NCBI GenBank assembly: GCA_977006965.1
Contig: OZ345358.1
Span: 248,001 to 312,000, forward strand
Source of the DNA: Phymatolithon calcareum
Taxonomy: Eukaryota; Rhodophyta; Florideophyceae; Hapalidiales
Length of the DNA: 64,000 bases
Direction: 5' to 3'
Made by a program: the position numbers and the translations under genes. Position 1 is the stretch's first letter. Every line of letters begins with the position of its first letter. Below, one piece after another: positions 10,020 through 20,481 of this stretch. The notes under the pieces were generated by a model, which was given only the letters and a program-made list of their open reading frames with translations, ran no database searches and was not told where the DNA came from.

Positions 10020-11916
10020 ATGGCCGCCGCCACCTTGACAGAGAAGAAGAGCCACAGAGCCGATCTGGTCAGCCTCCGTGGGCTTGCCCTTCTACGGGTG
10101 CTGCTGTACCATTTTGACATCCGGCCATTCTCCGGCGGTTTCATAGGCGCCGACGTATTATTCGTCCTCTCCGGATATCTAATATCCGGAAACATCAAGC
10201 GTTCATTGGAACTTTACAAATTTTCACTCTACACGTTTTACACACGGCGAATAACACGCCTGGCTATAGGCTTATTTGCCACTCTGATCCTTTCCACTGT
10301 TGTATCACTTGCCGTTCTCCAACCACTTGACATGCGAGACGCCGCTCAATCTGCAGCCGCTGCAACGCTGGGTGCTTCAATCGTGGACTTCTTCTTTCGC
10401 AGTGGTTATTGCGACACAGCCGCTGCTCCAAAGCCCCTGCTTCACACTTGGTCGCTTGGTGTTGAAACAAAATATGCTATGGGCTCCCCTCCACCGTGCT
10501 GTACGCTGTGGAATCCGTACTTTCTGTGACGTTCGCAACGTTTTTTATCACAATCGGAATGCGTTTGCTGAGCAGGTCGCAATACATAATCTAAATGCGG
10601 CGTTTTTGCTTTTTTGAATTTGGAATTTTTTAAAAACGCCCTCAGAAACACTCATGAGACGGCGTTCCAGCTGCCGCATCATCGCTTTTGGCAATTTTCA
10701 TCTGTACCGGCGTGGCCACACATACGCTTCCGAGATCGCTGGTTTTTCCACCCGTATAGCTGATGTACTGTATCTTGTAGGACTCATGGGGCTCATGACC
10801 GCAGCCGCGACCTTTCATCCGAGGGATATGTTCGCTGGTGTTCGCGCCATAATTCAGTGTCTGTCAATCGCGGCACTGATCAGTACACGTGCCTCAAGAG
10901 TGGCGAGATTCTTCCTGTGAGGGAATCTACTAGGCTTCCCTTTGCTCATTCACATTCGATCAATCACCGGTCTTGTTGCAATGTTCCTCTTGCTGGCGTT
11001 TACATTTGACGAAAAGGCAAAGCATGCGCTCACCAACGTTATAGATGACCTGACGTCACTTCGGGGGCCGAGCCTGCAATTCGGTGGTATTAATGCTTCT
11101 GAAGTGGTGAGACTGGCGAAGCGTTCGATATTGCATAAGAATTTTTCTAAAAAGAAGGTTGGGAAATTGGGAAATGAAACGATCTTCAAACCTATACATG
11201 CCCTCCGATCTTGCGCATTGTCAAAACATTTCTTCTCAAGCCGGCAATGGACAACGTATGCCGGGAATTTGACGCGATGTCGCAAGAACGAGTGGCGAAG
11301 GAAAAGATTGACGCTGTCTTTCGCGCAGCACGATGGGAAGGCAGTCTTCCAAATCACGCGTACGGAAAGGACACGGTCACGCTTTTTATACAGCCCGGAG
11401 AAAGCAGAGAAGATTCAATTCGACGTGGATTATCATTTGGGAAGAATCATTCAAAGTCACTCTTCGGACCTGCCCTCAAAGCCACAGCGAAAAAGATTGC
11501 GGACACTGCTGTGACTCCAATTCTGTTTTCACATATACCTCTCCTGCCGTTCGATCTGCGGGTATGCAAAACAGGGAAGCATTGTAATGGCCCATCGCGC
11601 GCGGCGGTCATGGAACGTTTTAAACTCATTGATAACGCAATTCGAAGTGCTGCGAACGATGTTGGCGTAGCGAAAGCTGTAATTCTATTGAAATACTTTT
11701 GCGATGAGGCGGCCAAAAGAAGTGCCAAGGGTGATACTTGCGGAGTGTCTATGAGCGGAGTTCTTCTTTATCACGATGGAAACACACTTGGCCCCACTCG
11801 GAAGCGCGTGTTTCGCACTGCGATGGCAAAAGGATGGCTACAGTGGTATTTCATGGGATAAGATGATTAAGAAACGAGCAGCCCGGGATCTTGAGCACAT
11901 TTCCAGAAGTGAATAA
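10020..11916 (+). pseudogene. Acyltransferase-3/SGNH membrane protein, copy AT3-2A
   Basis: Paralogue of AT3-1. It keeps the canonical family motifs better at the N-terminus: LLYHFDIRPFSGGFIG, VLFVLSGYLISG, LLHTWSLGVETK. The ATG at 10,020 has a good context (gtcATGg). The C-terminal part retains the KDTVTLFIQPGESRED and VTPILFSHIPLLPFDLRV blocks, but SGNH block I (GDSH) is deleted between about 11,190 and 11,200, and the late Asp-His motif is replaced (HDGNTLGPT). It is broken by loss of bases in the EFTQFYM region near 10,470, a 55-bp insertion at 10,605-10,659, and deletion of the middle membrane helices (about 10,935-10,970). The native end is inferred at TAA 11,914-11,916, overlapping AATAAA. 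Confidence 0.8.
10598..10666. repeat. 55-bp insertion flanked by 7-bp direct repeats
   Basis: Compared with AT3-1, the sequence between two CGGCGTT copies (10,598-10,604 and 10,660-10,666) is extra and carries a hairpin-like GGCGTTTTT / AAAAACGCC. It resembles a tiny foldback element with target duplication. It is shared by the inverted copy (about 42,230-42,295), so it predates the unit duplication. Confidence 0.5.
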
Positions 11917-12489
11917 AGCATTAAGCAGACATTGGATGTCCTTCCGGATTGCAGCCCACATAAAGTTACCGCGACAGGATCTGGCAATTGGATCAGCTCA
12001 AGGTATGATTCAAATTTCAGCTTAAAGCATTGCAAACGGAGGAACAAGATCCGACCAGAAGATATTAATCCATGATCCGACAGGTGCTCCAGCTTGTCGC
12101 CCTTCCAGCGTCGACGCATTATCCATGAAACTGGAAGCCGCAGCGCACCATGGTTTAGAGGATGAGCTCCCGGTAATGTGGCGAATTGACGCTATAGTCT
12201 CTGGTTTTCGTGCTTTTTTGTAGGGCCCGAGATCACCTTGTCCGGTTGGCGATACACAGCCCACTGTCCAGGTAGCGCGGAGAGTGCATTATCCGCATGC
12301 CTCACGTGTCTGTTCGTCCTCGAGATTACAAGATTTGCATCGTCAGGAAGATTGTCGCACGTTCAAATGCAATGCAATGCTCTCCGCCTTTGGCGCCCTC
12401 GCCAACCATGTTGCCGTCATGAGCATCAAATATTATTTTATTCAAAGTTAATTTCGCTATCGCCAAGACCATGCTCGCTCCCTCACTAT
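11917..12489. other. Intergenic region
   Basis: No supported gene. The plus-strand frame from 12,238 is continuous with ORFX but its start segment is poorly conserved in module 1, so it is treated as leader. Confidence 0.4.
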
Positions 12490-13005
12490 ATGAAAAGCAA
12501 TACCGTGTCGTTTGAAATTGAGTTTGCGTCTGAGACTTCTGACGTGCCGGAAGATATCCCGAGGTTTGTGGCTGTGCGCGAGAACGCCGTTGAAAAAGCG
12601 TCCACAGCACCCTTCGGAAATATTTTCGCTGTTGTCGATGCGCAGAACGTTTTCACAGTGGCTATCTGCAACACCCTTTCGTTTTGCGGTGATGCAGGCA
12701 CAAAGCACGCCCATCCTGATGTCCGTGTGTTCGTGTACGCTGCCATTGTCGCCGGACAAAGACATCCTGGCTGTGCTCCAAGTCATCTACGCGTATGTAT
12801 GCATGACAGAGAGAATAACTACCGCCAGGAGTTGGGCTGGGGTCGTCCACGGCAGTTCATCAGTCCTCCGACGACGACCAAAGTGAGGATTGGATTCCAG
12901 CTGCACGTTACAGAGCTGTACGCAAGCATTATTATGTCGAAGTCCGAGCACAAACCGCATTTTTCCACAGTGATGATCACAGCGTGTTTCACAAAACTCA
13001 TTTGA
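12490..13005 (+). CDS. Uncharacterised module ORF (ORFX), best copy 2A, 171 residues
   Basis: Longest surviving version of the ORF between acyltransferase and Sel1 genes. It starts at ATG 12,490 (MKSNTVSFEIEF). Conserved parts are DIPRFVAVRENAVEKAS, FGNIFAVVDAQNVFTVAI and HPDVRVFVYAAIVAG, a mix of beta-rich and helical sequence. After about residue 95 an alternative frame (DILAVLQVIYAYVCMTE) looks equally gene-like, so a frameshift near 12,770 is possible. The family is not recognised; no membrane segment is clear. Confidence 0.45.
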   Translation: MKSNTVSFEIEFASETSDVPEDIPRFVAVRENAVEKASTAPFGNIFAVVDAQNVFTVAICNTLSFCGDAGTKHAHPDVRVFVYAAIVAGQRHPGCAPSHLRVCMHDRENNYRQELGWGRPRQFISPPTTTKVRIGFQLHVTELYASIIMSKSEHKPHFSTVMITACFTKLI

Positions 13006-13043
13006 CTGTCAGCACCCTTGCAGTTTTAGATTTGACGGAGAAT

Positions 13044-15063
13044 CTACAAAAGGGAATACGCTTTTCTTATTAACTGCATTGCTCGAGCCCGGTCTGTCGG
13101 CACATGCTCCCTACCACATCGCAATAGTAGGGCCAATTTGACCGTTGCATTAACATCTTCCGACAGTTTGATAGCCCGGGTGTATAGCTCAACCGCGTAC
13201 TGTGCATCTCCAGGGACGTTCTCATTCCCTTTTTCAAGCAAATTCCCAAAATGGATCATTGTATCAATGTGTCCACCTTCCTCAATCGCCCACTTGTACA
13301 GCTGAACGGCGCGTGAAAGGTCTCATGCGACGCCATCGCTACCATCTTCCAGCATGTGTCCTAGATTTACCATAGCAGATACATGCCTGCCCTCGTTAAT
13401 GGTCCGTGTATAGAGCTCTACGGCACGAGGAGGGTCTACCGGAACACCCTCTAGGCCGTTTTGAAGCATCAATCCCAGGTTGTACATTACACACACGTCT
13501 CCTCCCACTTCAATCGCTCTAGGATACAGCTCCATCGCACGAGGTGGATCTTCCGGTACGTTCTCGGCGCTGTGCTGTGGTATGTAACCCAGGTTGACCA
13601 TCGCATCTATCCGTTCCCCTTCTTCAATGGCGCGAGTGTACAGCTTTACGGCACGAGGAGGGTCTGCTGGGACGCTTTCTCCTCCATCCTCGAATAATCT
13701 TCCGAGGTTGTACATTGCATCTACATCTCCATTCTCCTCTATAGCGCGGGTGTATAGCTCAATCGCACGAGGTGGGTCTGCAGGTACGTTCTCGGCGCCG
13801 TGCTGTAGTATGTCTCCCAGGTTGACCATCGCATCTACACATTCCCCTTCTTCAACGGCGCGAGTATACAGCTCTGCGGCACGAGAAGGGTCTGCCGGAA
13901 CACCCTCTTGGCCGTTTTGAAGCATCAATCCCACGTTGTTCATTGCATACAGGTCTCCTCTCACTTCAATCGCTCTAGAATACAGCTCCACCGCACGAGG
14001 TGGGTCTTCCGGTACGTTCTCGGCGCCGTGCTGTAGTATATACCCCAGGTTGACCATCGCATCTACCCGTTCCCCTTCTTCAATGGCGCGAGTGTACAGC
14101 TCTACGACACGAGGAGGGTCTGCTGGGACGCTTTCTCCTCCATTCGCGAATTATTTTCCGAGATTGTACATTGCAGCTACATCTCCATTCTCTTCTATAG
14201 CGCGGGTTCGGCGGGCAGGCCGAGCGAGAGTAATTCCTGAAGATCGGCGCGGCACGCGGACCCGGGACGACGGTAAACTCGCCCATCGCGCTTCGGCGCA
14301 CGCAAGAAAAACGATGCTCTGCGTAGCCATTGAAGTGAAATGATTTTCCCCCTCGAGATCTCTCCGTTGAGATCAGAGGTAGGTTTTCTAATTTTGCGGA
14401 CTATAGCCGTTTTTATGCGAAATGGAGCCTCTGGGCTCTGAGTTGAGTCCTCGTGGCTCATCAGAAGTGTTGCCCCAAGCGTCTGCAGATGCGTTGGTAA
14501 CACTACAATAAAAATCTCCACTTCTTCTTCTTCTATAGCGCGGTGTACAGCTCAATCGCACGAGGTAGGCCTGCTTGTACGTTCTTAGCGCCAGTTCGGA
14601 GTAAGCGTCCCAAATAGACCATGGCTCTGACATCTCCACCCTCCTCAATGGCGCGAGTGTACAGTGCAACGGCACGAGCTGGGTCCGCTGGTACGCCATC
14701 GTCCCCATTCTGGAACAGTCGCCCAAGTTTGTTCATGGCCTCTATATTTCGGCCCTCTTCGATTGCACGGGTATATAGCTTCATGGCTTGACGGGGGTCG
14801 GCCGGTACGCCTTCTGCGCCTGTCTGTGGTACAACTGCCAACTTGCACATGGCCGCTGGATCCGCGCGCCCTTCCCTGACACTCTTAAGGAGTGTTGCAG
14901 CGCTAAGCTGGTTCTCTTCAATGCCCTTTTCTGCACTTTGCGGCTGTTTCTTGTGATGTGCCGTTGTCTCGGTACTATCTTCCCTGCCGACGTTGGGAGG
15001 GAGGTGTTTGCAGGGGGAGAGATAGAGAACAATGTGAGGTGTCCGAATATAGAAACGTTCCAT
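13044..15063 (-). pseudogene. Large Sel1-repeat protein, module 2 copy A
   Basis: Minus-strand gene of about ten Sel1 repeats (TGAEGVPADPRQAMKLYTRA, NGDDGVPADPARAVALYTRA, HGAENVPADPPRAIELYTRA, DGGESVPADPPRAVKLYTRA). The N-terminal ~70 residues are non-repetitive; the start at 15,063 (MERFYIR) is one possibility. Lesions: a 324-bp retroposon at 14,206-14,529; frame loss around it; an in-frame TGA after DGSDGVA (about 13,325); and a final segment 13,259-13,044 ending in RAMQLIRKAYSLL. The inverted copy (38,770-40,224) lacks the retroposon but keeps the same TGA. Likely a scaffold or adaptor, as for other Sel1 proteins; no enzymatic domain is seen. Confidence 0.8.
14206..14529 (-). mobile_element. 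SINE-like retroposon 1 (324 bp) with 14-bp target duplication
   Basis: Absent from the inverted copy at about 39,295. Flanked by CTTCTATAGCGCGG at 14,192-14,205 and 14,530-14,543. Read on the minus strand it starts with a GAAGAAGAAG run, then GGAGATTTTTATT and TTACCAACGCATCTGC. The first ~65 bases and a later CCTCTG.TCTC block match the insertion at 55,877-56,048. A long, variable target duplication plus length variation suggests target-primed retroposition rather than DNA transposition. No coding capacity. Confidence 0.7.
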
Positions 15064-15584
15064 GTACGAAAAGCTGGTGGACCACACTCCGGAGCTGGCT
15101 TTCGGTAGGCTAGGTTATAGTATGACCAGCGCTTTCGAACATTTTTCGGTTTTCCCATTTGTTCGCATTGCATTTCTTTCTGGATGTCCGCAAAAGAAGC
15201 TTATGGAAGAAAACCATATCTGTCACGGGTTTCGTACTGCGTCCCAGTCATGTTTTGCTGCCTGTACCGTTGGCGTGATGTAATGAGTTTTTGGAAATCA
15301 ACAGGACCAGGCAACGGAGATCTAACTAGAAAGCAATCCTTTTATCATTGCTGCAGAGCAACATGAGAGGCATCCTTTTCAAGGGCGACATTAACGCTCT
15401 GGCATTCTCTACGACTCGCCATTACAGCACCCTCATCTTCTATTGATCTCTAGCATTTGAGCCCTCTATCGAACTACCATCAGTATCATACTGTACGTCC
15501 ATTTCAACAGCTTCTGATACCGGTTTCAGCCCGCCAGAAGAGATTGACGCGGCTAGAGCCACTGACATGATTGTATGTAATTCC
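15064..15584. other. Intergenic region, no gene seen
   Basis: Between the divergent Sel1 and ZF1 genes. The short frames at 15,062-15,366 are not conserved in a codon-like way in the other copy. Confidence 0.4.
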
Positions 15585-15950
15585 GATTAAGAAAGCTGAA
15601 ATTTTTCAATGCCAGTAGAATATGCTTAGAAAGGTGCCGACATTCCTCCAGCTGGGACACATGGTAGCTTCTCAATAAATCCATTTAATTACGATACCGG
15701 TTTCAAAACAACTACACAGGCTGTTGGCGATTGTTGTCCCCCAACGACATGCACGGCAAACAATCGAAGACGAAAGTCGTAATTAAGTAGATTTATTGAC
15801 AAGGTACCATCAAGGGATTGTCAGGGGGAGAGAAACGCCGACTTGACAAGTTACATGAATCGCTGCTGGAGGAAAATTGGCACCTTTCCGCAGCGTGTAT
15901 CTTATTACTATTGCCTGGAAAATTTTCATTAAAATCGCAACAAAGTCGAA
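15585..15950. repeat. Diverged inverted repeat upstream of ZF1
   Basis: The left half (about 15,585-15,705) and right half (about 15,777-15,950) are imperfect reverse complements. Matching landmarks are GAAAGGTGCC/GGCACCTTTC, TCCTCCAGC/GCTGGAGGA and TCAATAAATCCATTTAATTA against TAATTAAGTAGATTTATTGA. The loop is about 70 bp. Unit 3 retains only the right half because its 7.7-kb deletion breaks at AACGA (15,743-15,747), close to the loop centre. It could form a foldback structure or contain ZF1 promoter sequence. Confidence 0.65.
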
Positions 15951-16156
15951 CGTCCGAGTCCGCAGACATTCGTATGAAATCATACTGTATCGATGTTTCG
16001 ATATGCTGTTTAATTTTCCAAATTAGAAATATTGATCTTAAAAGTTTGAATACATTCGTTTCGATCCCCATTTCAAGCCGCTCTCGCATTGATTTGTCAT
16101 CAACCAACACAATTATTTCTTTCCTCGCTCATAGCAGCAACAACTCTCTGATCGCC

Positions 16157-16687
16157 ATGCCAGCGAAGGGAGGCGTGTGTAAGGGGTCGATTAACTATTT
16201 ACTCAACCACGGCTTTGATGCATCCCAAGGCCATGTCTCCCTCGTCTCACCTGCGAACAAATGTTTAGCCTGTGGAAAACGTTATCAGGATGCCAACAGA
16301 TTGCCGGCTCATCAGCGCTCCATGCATCCTCTTGAGCGACCGCATCAGTGCCCTCATTGCCAAGCTGCGTTCAGGCAGAAGGGAAACTTGAACAAGCACA
16401 TCAAGAGTGTACACTACAAAGTCAAGAATTTCCCTTGCATGAGATGTGATGCTAAGTTTTCATTTCAAAGCGGACTTCATCGGCAGAAACGAATGGTTCA
16501 TGGCTCTATACGCCCTTACGTTTGCGAGGTATATCATTCCACTTTCAAGCAAAAAGCACACAAGCAGAGGCACATATCCAGTGTGCACAAGAAGGTGAAG
16601 CCTTGCCGCTGCTTCTGTGGTGCAGCATTTCGAGAGAAATATAATTTGCGCATGCACCAGAAAGCCGTGCATAACGGCTCTAGCTGA
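16157..16687 (+). pseudogene. C2H2 zinc-finger protein ZF1, copy A
   Basis: From ATG 16,157 the frame encodes 176 residues with five fingers: CLACGKRYQDANRLPAHQRS, CPHCQAAFRQKGNLNKHIKS, CMRCDAKFSFQSGLHRQKRM, CEVYHSTFKQKAHKQRHISS and CFCGAAFREKYNLRMHQKAV. Probably a nuclear DNA-binding regulator. The open frame extends upstream to 15,818, but that part overlaps the inverted repeat and looks untranslated. It has no frameshift, but finger 3 has lost its first His (Gln; His in unit 3) and finger 4 its second Cys (Tyr; Cys in unit 3), so zinc binding is damaged. The last finger has a C-x-C spacing in all copies. Confidence 0.8.
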
Positions 16688-17124
16688 CCGAAACCATACT
16701 AAATCTTGCTGCATCTTGCTGCATTTCATGGTCGCTTTCTTGTAGGCGCCGAACTGCAATAGGCACTTGATATCGTTAGGCGGATACCTGATGAGCTTCG
16801 TTCTGTTTGCGCCAACAGCACTAAAACGTTTCTTAGTCTTTTTTAAGGTTCAGGATTATGACAGCGAGCATAGGAAGTATAATACGAAAATACACAGTTG
16901 TCATGTTGAGCTTGGACAACTGATAGAGCTCTATCTCCCTTCGTGAGAAGATATTCCGGCGCCATACCATGTACTCAAAAGCTTGTTTATACTTATTGTA
17001 GTCGAGAGGAAAACTAAAATGAATCTTTACAGCTATTGAAAATTCTTTTGTTTGTACTGCATATGGAACGCTTGGACGAAAGTCATGCTTCGTTCCTTAG
17101 CTCTTAGTCATCAATCCGTGGTCA
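16688..17124. other. Intergenic region
   Basis: 3' region between convergent ZF1 and gene17. No gene is supported. A TGCTGCATCT-type short tandem lies near 16,705-16,725. Confidence 0.4.
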
Positions 17125-17996
17125 TCATTTTGTCTTCCGTCCTGGAAACTTCCATTGCGGCACGCGTCTTTTCGCGGGCTTCATCATCTGGCGCAGAGTA
17201 CCGGATTGAGGGTTTATCTTGCAGCGGTCTTTGAAGTCCCCGTTGGTGCCCAACACGCCCTGATGAGAAGAGACCCAGGAGTTCTTTTGGGTGCTAGAGC
17301 TCTCGTTGTGTGCAATTAGCTGATTGTTCTGACTGACATGGCCACTGTGCCCAGGACCAGAATGAATGTCTGTGACAGGCACACGACGGAAGTTTGCAAG
17401 TCTACATGAGTCAAAACCAAATACTCGAAAGAAAGATGCGCTGTTGCATAGAGATCAAAAGCCTTTCTAATATAAGCATGCACCCTTGGTAACTTATCCA
17501 CCGTCGCTGTTCGAGCACGCGCCATAAGACGGCGCTCAACTTTTGCCACAGGCTCGCTTGGAATACCACTTGGATTATTGGATGGGCGTAAAGAGAGAGG
17601 TATTTTCTCGGAACGACGCAGCTCAAGCTCTATGACAGCACGGGCAATGTCACGGGAAGGTGTATCATATTTCAGCGTGAGGAAGAAACTATCCCCATGC
17701 AATAGACGAAGCTCTTCCATCATTGCACGAGTGGCCCTGGGGTGGGCCGATGGATCTTCTAGCTGCTTGGCCCAGCCTCGCCAATTGTAAGCAAAGTGCG
17801 GAGTGATGGCATCATGCTTAGCACCTTGATGATTCCAGTCCCATAAAGTAGGAAACTCTGGATGTAAAATAAGAACGCGTGCTGCAGTCCAGGAACCACG
17901 ATGAAGGAGGGTTTTTTTAATTCGCTGGACTGTGCCAGGTGACTCATCGGACAAGGGTGACCGTAGAAGAGAAGACAGGTCGTTGTCGATACTCAT
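17125..17996 (-). pseudogene. Uncharacterised protein gene17, copy A
   Basis: The intact-length relative in unit 3 is 290 codons (58,095-58,967). Sequence landmarks: MSIDNDLSSLLRSP, LILHPEFPTLWDWNHQGAKH, ITPHFAYNWRGWAKQLEDP, FFLTLKYDTPSRDIARAVIE, and a Cys-rich segment (YVCDSCRLANFH, intact only in unit 3). I do not recognise the family. Its pairing with gene18 across 54 bp and the C-x2-C segment hint at a nucleic-acid or protein-binding role, but this is weak inference. Copies A and BC share a frameshift near 17,405, so it formed before the A/BC duplication. Confidence 0.6.
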
Positions 17997-18050
17997 TCAG
18001 GGTTTTGTTGAAAATAAGTAGCTGCTAGTGATAATAGTTGCTGCCCATAA
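17997..18050. promoter_or_regulatory. 54-bp divergent intergenic region between gene17 and gene18
   Basis: The ATGs of the two head-to-head genes are only 54 bp apart here and at 35,785-35,838, so transcription start sites must lie within each other's coding sequence or very close to the ATGs. It contains CTGCTAGTGATAATAG, the empty target of the unit 3 piggyBac element. Confidence 0.5.
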
Positions 18051-18544
18051 ATGATTGCTCTGATTGCCAATATGGTCCGCATGTCTGGTCTTTATTCAGA
18101 AGAAAGTTGGATATTTGGGCTTGTATCATACTGATTCATTGCCATGTTTCAACAAGCCGCTACGTCTCAAGTATCATTGGCGCTGTACTTAGAAAGAGGA
18201 AGATCCGGAAGGTATACTGGAGTGTTACAGAGCATTTTATGCACTCATGGGCATATCCGGCCTTGCGCCATCAAAGGTCAGCTCTAACTTTGATACAGCA
18301 CATGCAACATGGAGCACCGAGCGACCAGAAAATCTGTAATCTCTTTACGGAGCACTGGTGCACTTGTGCACACGGCGATGGTCAGGCGACTGTGAGAGCG
18401 GTGGAGCTGGATGTGGCATCACAGCGTACTAGGCTGATGTCAACTGCTAGCTTCTGGAACCGAGCTTTGGTGGTTCAATACACTCTTTTTCTTCAGCACC
18501 CTCCTCATCAATGCGACGAGGATCTGGTTGACACTAGAGAATGA
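18051..18544 (+). pseudogene. Uncharacterised protein gene18, copy A
   Basis: Homologue of the open 164-residue frame at 35,290-35,784. It starts at ATG 18,051. It carries an in-frame TGA near 18,130 (TGT Cys in copy BC) and a 1-bp loss near 18,246. The conserved C-terminal half includes SDQKICNLFTEHWCTCAHGD and ASFWNRALVVQYTLFLQ, with a CTCAHGDG cluster. Family not recognised. Confidence 0.55.
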
Positions 18545-19933
18545 TAAGAAAAACTATAGCCATTTAATCAGCATATTTCAAGGGTGAATACCATGGAGGC
18601 TGCCCGTTAATCAACGAACACGAGGTTTGCAATAAAAGAACGACTGTGCAATTGTCAGAATAAGTACAACACCTGCGCGAAGTTGGTGTCAATGATGGAT
18701 GAAAAAGCCATTGTCTTCAATTGAAATTGGTGGAATAGTGTTTCATGGTGAAGGTCACTTAAGCGAGTGAAAGTCTGATTAAATACTCGAGAAATACAAA
18801 AAGCCGCTGCTATAGAAAAGAAGCAAGAGTAACTCGGAATAAAAAGCAGGGCTTCTTATTTAAGCAGCTTCGACCAAGAAACTATTTCATAGAAATATTG
18901 GAGACGTTGAGTCTGTGATCGTTAATGAGCAGGAAAAGGAATAAGATTATACTAGTTGACATACGTAAGCACTTTTTCTGTCCGCTGTGCTCTGCGTGTA
19001 TCAGACGCAGTCTAGTTCATGTGAAAGAAACTTCAGAAAAATGGAAGTAGTATAGGTGATATCGGAATTGAACTCCAATACCGGCTGAAGCACTATCGAG
19101 AGTCGTTGAACAATAACATCAAAATTGAAAGAAATGAAACCGCTTCTAGTCAAAACTCTAAAATAGAATGGAAAGGTAAGCTTTCATTATATGCTCCTCC
19201 TACATTGAGTGTCAGATCCAAACATAGATTTCTCAAGGAACTTTACCTTTATCTTCTGTTTTTATCTCTAGTTGTCTTATCCAAAAGGCTTAGAAACTAT
19301 GAGTCTATCGATTCAAGTCTTCATTGGTACCGAGACACTTTTCTTTCTCTTTTGCGGAAGGAGAAGTCACACTTATGGTAAGCAGAAATAGCTGTTCTGC
19401 AACAGCTTCTGATGCACATTTGTCTGCGCAGAAGCTTCATAGCTTTCTTCATTCTCGTCTTGTTCCCACTGATGTTTTTTGATGCTAGTCCGTAATTTCA
19501 AATAAATAAAGCGCGCTATTGTGCGTGTAAAAATTCCGGTTCTCATTCGCTCTGCTTTCCTCCCCCTCTTACAATCCCTTGCTAGGGACTACGGTGACAT
19601 AGGCGGCAAGAGCGGTGCAGCGCTGTCCCCGAACGCATTATTTAGGCCGTGAGATTCTAGAGTGAGTTCTTCTGGCGGGCTTCTGAAACTGGACCCCAGA
19701 CAGGAAGACCCGTGGCCGGAGCAGCCTCGCGGCGCGCCAAGACACACGGAAAAGCAGGTGAGCTCATACCTTGTTGTTTCAGGAAAAGCGATGAGCCTCG
19801 AGCAAACGGAAAATATTTTATCTATTCTGCAGAAATGACTCGATGCCTTAAATATGACCTCATCTTCAGAGGAAATTGAACCTACAACTAGCGTCTGACC
19901 CTTTGTACTGATCTGCGATTTTCTTCTTTTGTT
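18545..19933. other. Long intergenic stretch; identity step and presence/absence boundary
   Basis: No gene is supported (the frame at 19,106-19,381 is not kept in the inverted copy). At about 19,445 the left/right arm identity changes from a few percent divergence to near identity. At 19,251 begins the 4.2-kb segment absent from unit 3. An AATAAATAAA run lies near 19,500. Confidence 0.5.
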
Positions 19934-20481
19934 ATGATCATCATGGACAGCTTAGCAGGTCTTCGCCAAGCTTCATCTGGCTCTTACAGCCAAGGGTACA
20001 GTCTACACCAGAGCTATTCGGATGAGCAGGGCTACGCCCATGAATATGGACCTGGCCCTGGCCACAGCCAAAATGCGGATCACGTTCCACAGTATTCTCT
20101 TGAAAAGTTGAGCAATCATTACCCTGGTTGGGTTACACGCAGTCAAGGTAGCCTACCACCGCTAGTCAGCGGTCAAGCAACACCAGCGCCGCCCAGCGGA
20201 AAAGCTTGCAAAGAAAAAGACAGGCTTAAACAGTCAGAGAGAAAAGCATTTGGCGCCGATCACGGTCACTGGAACAGCTAGCTGACATTCTTCAACGGTA
20301 CAAAGAGCGGAAGCGAAGTAAGCGGGAGTTAATGACACCTCAGCAGAAGCGCATCGAGCGCGAAAAGGACGCTAGACGAAAGGCGCTTAAAAGTCAAAAA
20401 GAAAAGGAGAGGCGTCCATTGGCGAAACGAACAGTGGCTGAACAGTACCCGAATAACTCGATTCAGCATATTCTCAATTAA
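19934..20481 (+). pseudogene. Uncharacterised Gln/Ser/Tyr-rich protein with basic C-terminus (gene20), copy A
   Basis: The N-terminal frame (MDSLAGLRQASSGSYSQGYS, SDEQGYAHEYGPGPGHSQ) is low complexity and likely disordered. After about 20,240 the gene-like frame changes to a basic, helical segment (LEQLADILQRYKERKRSKRE, QQKRIEREKDARRKALKSQK) ending YPNNSIQHILN and TAA at 20,479-20,481. The layout suggests a disordered activation region plus a basic DNA-binding/coiled-coil region. The join could be a frameshift or a short unrecognised intron. Both arms share it. Confidence 0.5.

Noticed and set aside
16060-16080. tRNA B-box-like GTTTCGATCCCC near ZF1
   Set aside because: No cloverleaf, acceptor pairing or A box could be arranged around it.
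19106-19381. 91-codon frame
   Set aside because: Disrupted in the inverted copy (34,359-34,553) by indels without codon conservation.
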